Part shown: positions 32,395 to 38,806 of the stretch, in pieces
How positions within the stretch are numbered: the first letter of the stretch is position 1
How the letters are laid out: every line of letters starts with the position of its first letter
NCBI GenBank assembly: GCA_046543175.1
Contig: JBKGZY010000003.1
Coordinates: 1-44,300, forward strand
Length of the DNA: 44,300 bases
Direction of reading: 5' to 3'
Origin: Dichotomicrobium sp046543175
Lineage (GTDB): Bacteria; Pseudomonadota; Alphaproteobacteria; Rhizobiales; Rhodomicrobiaceae
Made by a program: the position numbers and the translations under genes
Notes under the pieces: model-generated
The model's input: the letters and a program-made list of their open reading frames with translations, nothing else
Told to the model about the DNA's origin: nothing
Databases searched by the model: none

Positions 32395-33138
32395 ATGTCT
32401 TCGATGATCGAGCAACTCGACATCCCGGATTACCAATCCAAACGCCGGAACGGCACGGCGCACACAGCCCGCCCGGTCGTTCTGGCTGACGTGCCGCTCA
32501 AACCGCGTGCGCTCCGCTTTGGCCCGCGCCGGGTCGCCGCTGGCAGCGACGTGGTCTCCGAAGGCAGCGTGAGTCCGGCATGCATCGTGGTGCAACAGGG
32601 CTGGGCCGCACCGTACAAGCTGCTTCGGGACGGCCGGCGCCAACTCCTCGATCTGCTGTTGGACGGGGACGGAATGCGTGTGTGCCGCGACGCAAACGGG
32701 CGGGCCTGTCATGCCGTGCTGGCGCTCACCCATGCACATGTGGTCGAAGGCACGGCGGAAGAGCTTGCCCGCATGGGCGCGATCCAGCCTGGCAGCGATC
32801 CGTGCGCTGCGCCCCTGTTCGTCGAGCAGCAGCGCCGCATGATGGACCGCATGGCGATCCTCGGGCATGGCCGCGCAGCCGAACGGCTCGCGGCCTGCCT
32901 GCTCGATATCTGGAGCCGCCAGCAGGTTCGCGGCAATGTTGACGATGCTGGAAGCTGCCCGATCCCGATCCGTCAGAGCGATCTTGGTGATGCGGTCGGG
33001 CTGACGGCCGTTCATGTCTGCCGCACGCTGACGATTTTCCGCCGGCTCGGCCTGCTGGAATTCGCCAATGGCCGGCTGACGATGGTGCGGCCCGAAAAGC
33101 TGGCGCTCATCGCCGGGATGGATACCGAGCGCCGGTGA
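32395..33138 (+). CDS. Crp/Fnr-family transcriptional regulator
   Basis: A 247-residue regulator. A cyclic-nucleotide-binding-like beta-roll covers about residues 40-130 (RRVAAGSDVVSEGSVSPACIVVQQGWAAPYKLLRDGRRQLLDLLLDGD). It is followed by a long dimer helix (LFVEQQRRMMDRMAILGHGRAAERLAACLLDIWSR) and a C-terminal winged helix (IPIRQSDLGDAVGLTAVHVCRTLTIFRRLGLLEFANGRLTMVRPEKLALIAGM). This is the non-Crp, non-FixK type common in Hyphomicrobiales, without the FNR cysteine cluster. It lies directly after the stress locus and 67 bases before the split LigD genes, so it may belong to the same stress unit. ATG 32395 is used; ATG 32404 is possible. Confidence 0.85.
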   Translation: MSSMIEQLDIPDYQSKRRNGTAHTARPVVLADVPLKPRALRFGPRRVAAGSDVVSEGSVSPACIVVQQGWAAPYKLLRDGRRQLLDLLLDGDGMRVCRDANGRACHAVLALTHAHVVEGTAEELARMGAIQPGSDPCAAPLFVEQQRRMMDRMAILGHGRAAERLAACLLDIWSRQQVRGNVDDAGSCPIPIRQSDLGDAVGLTAVHVCRTLTIFRRLGLLEFANGRLTMVRPEKLALIAGMDTERR

Positions 33139-33205
33139 TTGCCTCTCCGGCCTGCCGCCGAGAGGACGAAGACGACGTTGCGTTGAGAGAAGGCGGCACA
33201 CCGCG

Positions 33206-33808
33206 ATGACGCGCTCCGACTACGAGCGAAAACGCGATTTCACACGAACACCGGAGCCGCGCGGCGATGAGGACGGAAGCCGACGGGCGCGCCGCAATGC
33301 GCCGGTTTTCGTCGTCCAGGAGCATGACGCTTCGACCCGCCACTTCGATTTCCGGCTGGAGGTGGAGGGGGTGCTGAAGTCGTGGGCCGTCCCCAAGGGG
33401 CCGTCCACCGATCCGCGCGAAAAGCGGCTCGCGGTCCCCACGGAAGATCATCCCCTCGATTACGCCGATTTCGAGGGCGTGATACCCGAGGGCGAATATG
33501 GCGCGGGCACGGTGCTGCTCTGGGACACGGGCAGCTACGAAAATATCACCGAGAAAGAGGACGGGATCGTGCCGGCGCAACAGGCGCTTGCCGACGGCCA
33601 TTTGCTTGTGTGGCTACACGGCGAGAAGCTTCGCGGCGGATACGCGCTTCAGCGCATCACCCAGGACGGCGAGACGCGCTGGCTGCTCGTGAAGATGGAC
33701 GACGACGAGGCCGATGCCCGCCGCAACCCGGTCTCCAGCGAGCCGCGTTCAGTGAAGAGCGGACGCACGATGCAGGAGATTGCGCGCGAAGCGGATGCCG
33801 CCTCATGA
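33206..33808 (+). CDS. LigD 3'-phosphoesterase domain protein (stand-alone)
   Basis: A 200-residue protein matching only the phosphoesterase (PE) domain of the end-joining enzyme LigD, which trims 3' ends of broken DNA. Catalytic residues equivalent to those known in Pseudomonas LigD are visible: H40, H46, D48 and R50 (QEHDASTRHFDFRLE) and H82 (TEDHPLDY). The segment SWAVPKGPS and PEGEYGAGTV are also conserved. The domain normally sits N-terminal in one LigD chain; here it ends with its own stop codon. The stop overlaps the ligase gene start (ATGA at 33805-33808), so translation is coupled. Confidence 0.92.
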   Translation: MTRSDYERKRDFTRTPEPRGDEDGSRRARRNAPVFVVQEHDASTRHFDFRLEVEGVLKSWAVPKGPSTDPREKRLAVPTEDHPLDYADFEGVIPEGEYGAGTVLLWDTGSYENITEKEDGIVPAQQALADGHLLVWLHGEKLRGGYALQRITQDGETRWLLVKMDDDEADARRNPVSSEPRSVKSGRTMQEIAREADAAS

Positions 33809-34806
33809 GCGCGTTGGATGTTCTCGACGGGGAGGATCGCTCCAGGCTCGCCCCGGCCGATCCGCCGGACTGGCTGTCCCCAATGCTGGCCACGCTGACG
33901 CACGAGCACTTCTCCGATCCGGGATGGATCTTCGAGCGCAAGCTCGACGGCGAGCGGGTTCTCGCCTTCTGCCTCACGGACGGCGTCCGGCTTCTGACAC
34001 GCAATCGCAAGAGCGCAAACGATACCTATCCGGAGATCACAGCGGCGCTGAAGCAACAAGCCCGGAGGCCGTGCATTCTCGACGGCGAGGTGGTCGCGTT
34101 CGATGGCAACGTCACGAGTTTCTCGCGCCTTCAGCGGCGGATGCAGTACGCAGATTCCGATAAGGCGCGGCGCAGCGGGATCGCCGTGTACTACTATGTC
34201 TTCGACATCGTCTATTCCGACGGCTACAGGCTCGAAGATCTGCCACTGCGAAAGCGTAAGTCGGTCCTGCGCGCGGCGGCAGATTACGATGATCCCGTTC
34301 GCTTCACAACGCACCGCAACGCCGAGGGTGAGGCGTTCCTCGCAGAAGCCTGCGAGAAGGGCTGGGAAGGGCTGATCGCCAAGCGCGCGGACGCAACCTA
34401 TCAGCACAAACGCTCGAAGGACTGGCTCAAGTTCAAATGCACGCGCGGACAGGAGCTTGTCATCGGCGGATACACCGCGCCGCATGGTACTCGGGCGCAT
34501 TTCGGCGCGCTGCTGGTCGGCTACTATGAAGACGGCAATCTGCGTTACGCCGGGAAGGTTGGCACGGGCTTCGACGATGAAACGCTGGAACGCCTCCATG
34601 CCCGCTTCAAGGAACTGGAACGCGACACGTCCCCGTTCGACGAAGACGTTGATGAAGACGATGTAACCTGGCTCACCCCTTCGCTGGTCGGCGATTTCGG
34701 GTTTACCGAGTGGACCAGGCACGGGAAACTCAGGCATCCGCGCTTTCTGGGCCTGCGCCGCGACAAGCAGGCGCGCGAGGTGGTGCGCGAAAACGACGGG
34801 AGCTAG
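33805..34806 (+). CDS. LigD ATP-dependent DNA ligase domain protein (stand-alone)
   Basis: A 333-residue ATP-dependent ligase. The adenylated lysine is K46 in the KLDG motif (FERKLDGERVL). Further motifs are RLLTRNRKSAND, ILDGEVVAFD, YYYVFDIVY, WEGLIAKRADATY and SKDWLKFKC, with an OB-fold C-terminal part (ELVIGGYTAPHGTR ... YAGKVGTGFD). These match the central ligase domain of LigD. ATG 33805 lies inside the phosphoesterase stop; the polymerase gene begins 4 bases after this gene's TAG. It is in a different frame from both neighbours, so this is a true split rather than one broken reading frame. Confidence 0.93.
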   Translation: MSALDVLDGEDRSRLAPADPPDWLSPMLATLTHEHFSDPGWIFERKLDGERVLAFCLTDGVRLLTRNRKSANDTYPEITAALKQQARRPCILDGEVVAFDGNVTSFSRLQRRMQYADSDKARRSGIAVYYYVFDIVYSDGYRLEDLPLRKRKSVLRAAADYDDPVRFTTHRNAEGEAFLAEACEKGWEGLIAKRADATYQHKRSKDWLKFKCTRGQELVIGGYTAPHGTRAHFGALLVGYYEDGNLRYAGKVGTGFDDETLERLHARFKELERDTSPFDEDVDEDDVTWLTPSLVGDFGFTEWTRHGKLRHPRFLGLRRDKQAREVVRENDGS

Positions 34807-34810
34807 CGGT

Positions 34811-35722
34811 TTGTCCGACACAGTCGTCGAGATCGATGGCCACGAAATCGCGGTCTCCAACCGGGACAAGCTGTTCTTTCCCAAAGACGGCATCACCAAG
34901 GGCGAGCTGGTCGACTACTACCGCCGGATCGCCGATACCGCCCTGCCGCATTATCGCGGCCGCCCACTGTCGATGCAGCGGTTCCCGGACGGTATCACGG
35001 CGGAGGGCTTTTTCCAGAAGAACGCGAGCGACTATTTCCCCGGCTGGATCGACACTGCCGAACTCACCAAGGAGGACGGCACTGTCCGGCATGTGGTGGT
35101 CAATTCACCGGCGACGCTGGTCTATCTCGCCGACCAGGGCATGATTACCCCGCATCTGGGGCTTTCGCGCGTGGATGACGTGGACAGGCCGGACCGGCTG
35201 ATCTTCGATCTCGATCCCTCGGACAACGATTTCACCAAGGTCCAGGCCGCCGCCGCCCGGCTGCGGGAGGCCTTCGAGGCGCTGGAGGCGACGCCGTTCG
35301 TCCAGACGACCGGATCGCGCGGGCTTCATGTCGTCGTGCCGCTCGACCGCTCGGCGGACTTCGACACTGTGCGCGATGGCGCGCAGCATCTTGCCAGGAT
35401 ACTGGCCGAGCGCCACCCCGACGATCTCACCGTGGCGCAGCGCAAGGCCAAGCGCGGCAACCGGATATACCTCGATACGGCCCGCAACGCCTATGGCCAG
35501 ACCGCGGTCGCGCCCTACGGCGTGCGCGCGCGGCCCGGCGCGCCTGTCGCCACGCCGCTGGACTGGGATGAGGCGCTGGCTGCCGACATGGCGCCACAAA
35601 AATACGCGCTCGGGAACATCTTCCGCCGGCTCGGCAACAAGGACGACCCGTGGCGGGACATCGCTCGCGCGGCCATCTCCGCGGACACACTCGCTGAGCA
35701 TATCAAAGGGATGCGGGACTGA
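34811..35722 (+). CDS. LigD polymerase (primase-like) domain protein (stand-alone)
   Basis: A 303-residue archaeo-eukaryotic primase-type polymerase equal to the C-terminal POL domain of LigD, which fills gaps at broken ends and prefers ribonucleotides. The opening VSNRDKLFFPKDGITKGELVDYYRRIADTALPHYRGRPLSMQRFPDG is standard, and the metal-binding pair D133/D135 is in LIFDLDPSD. TTGSRGLHVVVPL and ARNAYGQTAVAPYGVRARPGAPVATPL are typical. The start is a TTG at 34811, 4 bases after the ligase stop. The frame differs from the ligase frame. No Ku gene, the usual partner, is in the window. Confidence 0.92.
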   Translation: MSDTVVEIDGHEIAVSNRDKLFFPKDGITKGELVDYYRRIADTALPHYRGRPLSMQRFPDGITAEGFFQKNASDYFPGWIDTAELTKEDGTVRHVVVNSPATLVYLADQGMITPHLGLSRVDDVDRPDRLIFDLDPSDNDFTKVQAAAARLREAFEALEATPFVQTTGSRGLHVVVPLDRSADFDTVRDGAQHLARILAERHPDDLTVAQRKAKRGNRIYLDTARNAYGQTAVAPYGVRARPGAPVATPLDWDEALAADMAPQKYALGNIFRRLGNKDDPWRDIARAAISADTLAEHIKGMRD

Positions 35723-35821
35723 TCCCGTCGCCGCGCATGGCGCCGGCCCGCGACACAAGGAACAAAGCCGTTCCGGCGCGTGTTGTGCGGGTAGCATTGG
35801 CAAAAGCCTCAGGTGGAATTC

Positions 35822-36550
35822 ATGAGTGATCGAGGACGCATCGCCGTCGTGACCGGCGGCATTCAGGGCCTTGGCGCCGCAACGGCACGCAGGCTGGACC
35901 ATGCGGGGTTCAACGTCGCGGCCACGCATTACGGCGGCGGCGACACGGCCAGCAAATTCGCGGATGAAACCGGCTTTCCCGTGTATGAGTGGGACGTCTC
36001 CGACTTCGCCGCGTGCGAACAGGCGATGGCGGAAATCCGGGAGACGCACGGCCCGGTCGATGTGCTTGTCAACAATGCCGGCGTCAATCGGGACGCCATG
36101 TTTCACAAGATGTCGCGGGATGACTGGGACGCGGTCCTGCGTGTCGATCTGGGCTCCATGTTCAACGTGACGCGGCAGGTCATCGGCGGCATGCGCGAGC
36201 GCGGATACGGACGGATCGTCAACATCTCGTCGGTCAATGCGCAGAAGGGCCAGGTCGGGCAAACCAATTACTGCGCGGCCAAGGCCGGCATTATCGGTTT
36301 CACGAAGGCCCTCGCCCGCGAAAGCGCCGGGAAGGGAATCACGGTGAACGCCGTTGCACCCGGCTATGCCAACACGCCAATGGTGGCGAAGCTGCCGGAG
36401 AACATACTCGAGAGGATTGTCGGTTCCGTGCCGGTGGGGCGGCTCGCCGAACCACAGGAGATCGCGCGATGCGTGGCGTTTCTCGCGTCGGAAGAAGCGG
36501 GCTTCATTACCGGCGCGACATTGTCCGTGAACGGCGGGCTATACATGTAA
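35822..36550 (+). CDS. phaB: Acetoacetyl-CoA reductase
   Basis: An SDR of 242 residues that reduces acetoacetyl-CoA to (R)-3-hydroxybutyryl-CoA with NADPH, the second step of PHB synthesis. The cofactor motif TGGIQGLG is at 11-18, NNAGVNRDAMFHKMSRDDWDAVLRVDLGSMFNVTRQV is characteristic of PhaB, and the YxxxK motif is in NYCAAKAG. The end is TGATLSVNGGLYM. ATG 35822 with AGGTGG upstream is preferred over GTG 35813. phaC follows after 74 bases. A loose EcfG-like element (GGAAC at 35759, 17 bases, TGTT) is upstream. The thiolase phaA is not in this window. Confidence 0.93.
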   Translation: MSDRGRIAVVTGGIQGLGAATARRLDHAGFNVAATHYGGGDTASKFADETGFPVYEWDVSDFAACEQAMAEIRETHGPVDVLVNNAGVNRDAMFHKMSRDDWDAVLRVDLGSMFNVTRQVIGGMRERGYGRIVNISSVNAQKGQVGQTNYCAAKAGIIGFTKALARESAGKGITVNAVAPGYANTPMVAKLPENILERIVGSVPVGRLAEPQEIARCVAFLASEEAGFITGATLSVNGGLYM

Positions 36551-36624
36551 CGGTCAGAGGCACGGCCCATGTTTCGCGGGGCGGCCCGGCGCGGACGGAA
36601 CGACGTAGCTGGAGTAGGAAATCG

Positions 36625-38481
36625 ATGGATACCTCGACTGAAAAGCGCTTGCCGGTCACACAACCGCGTCAACACGGCGAGGAGCCCTTCCCGGAAAACC
36701 GTCAGGACCGCGCCCTGGCGCATGCGCCGCCGGAGTTCTGCCCCGAGGATTGGATGCCGGCGCCGCGGCGCACCAGCCATGCGCTCGATCGGGGTTTCAA
36801 GGCGCATCTGGCGCGCCTGACCCTCAGCATTTCGCCGGCCGCGCTGGCTTCGGACACTTTCACATGGCTGACGCATCTGGCGATGGCGCCCGGCAAGCAG
36901 CTCGAACTGTACGAACATGCCGCGATGCGCTACATGCGCTTTCTGGCCTATCTGCCGCAGGCGCTCCAGCCCGGCGCGGTGCCGTGTTTCCGTCCGGTAC
37001 CGGACGATGACCGCTTCGAGGACGACGAATGGCAGAAATGGCCGTTCAACGTCATTCACCAATGGTTCCTGCTGAACCAGGAATTCTGGCAGGACGCCAC
37101 GAACGACGTCGAAGGGGTTCCGCCGGCGACGGAAAAGGCGCTTTCCTTCACCACGCGCCAGTTCCTCGACCATGTCGCGCCGACGAACTTCGTGCTGACG
37201 AACCCGCAGGTCTTGCAAACGACCGTGGAGGAAGGCGGCATGAACCTCGTGCGTGGCGCGCGCAACGCGATGGAGGACTGGGAGCGGTTCGCCTCCGGCC
37301 GTTTGCCGGCCGGTTCGGAGGACTTCGTCGTCGGCCGCGATCTTGCGGCGACGGAAGGAAAGGTCGTTTACCGAAATCACCTGATCGAACTGATCCAGTA
37401 CACGCCGAAGACCGACAAGGTGCGGCCCGAACCCATCCTGATCGTGCCGGCCTGGATCATGAAATATTACGTCCTCGATCTCTCCCCCAACAATTCGCTG
37501 GTCAAATACCTCGTCGAGCAGGGCTTCACGGTCTTCATGATCTCGTGGCGAAATCCGACCGCGGAAGACCGCGATCTGGGGATGCAGGACTACATCGACA
37601 TGGGCTTTTTCGACGCGCTGCGCGCCGTGAACGCCGTCGTACCGGATCAAAAGGTCCATGCGATGGGCTATTGCATCGGCGGGACGCTGCTGACGATGGC
37701 GGCGGCCGCGATGGCCCGCGACGACGACGAGCGGTTGAAGACGATTACGCTGCTGGCCGCACAGACCGACTTCACCGAGGCCGGCGAGATCATGCTGTTC
37801 GTCAGCGAAAGCCAGGTCTCCTACCTCGAAGGGCTGATGTGGGACCAGGGCTATCTCGACAGCCACCAGATGACCGGCGCTTTCCAGATGCTTCAATCGA
37901 ACGATCTGATCTGGTCGCGCTATATTCGGGAGTATCTCCTTGGCCGGCGCCAGAAGATGATCGACCTGATGGCGTGGAATGCCGATTCCACGCGCATGCC
38001 CTACAAGATGCACTCGGAATATCTGCGCCGGCTGTTCCTCGACAACGAACTGGCGCAGGGGCGCTTCACCGTCGGCAACGAGCCGGTCAGCCTGACGGAT
38101 ATTCGCGCGCCGATCTTCTGTGTCTCGACATCGCGGGATCACGTCGCGCCCTGGCGCTCGGTCTACAAGCTGAACCTGCTGGCCGATACCGATATTACCT
38201 TCGTGCTGGCCAATCGCGGCCACAATGGCGGCATCGTCAGCGAGCCGGGCCACAGGGGGCGGCAGTACCAGATCCGGCGGAAAGTCGAGGGAACGAAATA
38301 CGTGCCACCCGACGAGTGGCGGGAGACGACGCCGGTGGTCGAAGGCTCCTGGTGGCCGGCGCTCGTCGAATGGCTGGACGAGTACTCCGGGGAATTGCGC
38401 GAACCGCCGGACATGGGAGCGCCCTCTCAGGGGTATGCGCCGATTGCCGATGCACCCGGCAGCTACATCTACCAGCGCTGA
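36625..38481 (+). CDS. phaC: Class I poly(3-hydroxyalkanoate) synthase
   Basis: A 618-residue PHB polymerase that links 3-hydroxybutyryl-CoA into granules. The lipase-like box is GYCIGG with nucleophile C350, and the acid and base partners lie in STSRDHVAPW and NRGHNGGIVS. The N-terminal segment WQKWPFNVIHQWFLLNQEFWQ and VVYRNHLIELIQYTP are class I wording. The first ~60 residues are variable. ATG 36625 with an AGGAA site fits the family length. It pairs with phaB upstream and is followed after 57 bases by a small membrane-protein gene. Class I enzymes work as single-subunit dimers, so no phaE or phaR is needed. Confidence 0.95.
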   Translation: MDTSTEKRLPVTQPRQHGEEPFPENRQDRALAHAPPEFCPEDWMPAPRRTSHALDRGFKAHLARLTLSISPAALASDTFTWLTHLAMAPGKQLELYEHAAMRYMRFLAYLPQALQPGAVPCFRPVPDDDRFEDDEWQKWPFNVIHQWFLLNQEFWQDATNDVEGVPPATEKALSFTTRQFLDHVAPTNFVLTNPQVLQTTVEEGGMNLVRGARNAMEDWERFASGRLPAGSEDFVVGRDLAATEGKVVYRNHLIELIQYTPKTDKVRPEPILIVPAWIMKYYVLDLSPNNSLVKYLVEQGFTVFMISWRNPTAEDRDLGMQDYIDMGFFDALRAVNAVVPDQKVHAMGYCIGGTLLTMAAAAMARDDDERLKTITLLAAQTDFTEAGEIMLFVSESQVSYLEGLMWDQGYLDSHQMTGAFQMLQSNDLIWSRYIREYLLGRRQKMIDLMAWNADSTRMPYKMHSEYLRRLFLDNELAQGRFTVGNEPVSLTDIRAPIFCVSTSRDHVAPWRSVYKLNLLADTDITFVLANRGHNGGIVSEPGHRGRQYQIRRKVEGTKYVPPDEWRETTPVVEGSWWPALVEWLDEYSGELREPPDMGAPSQGYAPIADAPGSYIYQR

Positions 38482-38538
38482 TCGCAGTCGCGCCGACCGG
38501 CTGCCGGCCACCAACAGAACGCGATGTGAAGGAGACTG

Positions 38539-38700
38539 ATGAAACGGGTTCAGGACGACGAAAAGCACGAACATGTGGAAATGACCACCGACGAGGCAAG
38601 GCAGGGCTACGAGGTTCGACCTCCGATCCTTTATGTGCTGCTGGCCTCCACGTTGGCGGCATTCTTCATCCTGTGGGTCATTTACGCCGTTTATTTTTGA
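38539..38700 (+). CDS. 53-residue single-span membrane protein downstream of phaC
   Basis: A short open frame reading MKRVQDDEKHEHVEMTTDEA at its start, with a charged N-terminal half and one hydrophobic segment at about residues 29-50 (ILYVLLASTLAAFFILWVIYAV) ending VYF before TGA at 38698-38700. The ribosome site GAAGGAGA is strong and well placed. It lies 57 bases after phaC in the same direction and so is probably in the phaBC unit. Its layout (acidic soluble part, single helix at the very end) suggests a small accessory membrane protein. I do not recognise the family. Confidence 0.72.
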   Translation: MKRVQDDEKHEHVEMTTDEARQGYEVRPPILYVLLASTLAAFFILWVIYAVYF

Positions 38701-38806
38701 GCATCGTCCGGTATGCCATATTGCAAGCGCCCCTTGAGATAGACCTCGTCACGGACCGCGCACAAGGCAGCGTCTGAGGGCGCCTTAGCTCCGAGGCCCG
38801 GAGGAG

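Noticed and set aside
32333..36624. A Ku gene next to the LigD genes
   Set aside because: Every open stretch around the LigD trio is assigned (Crp/Fnr before, phaB after), and none resembles Ku. If end joining works, Ku must be elsewhere.
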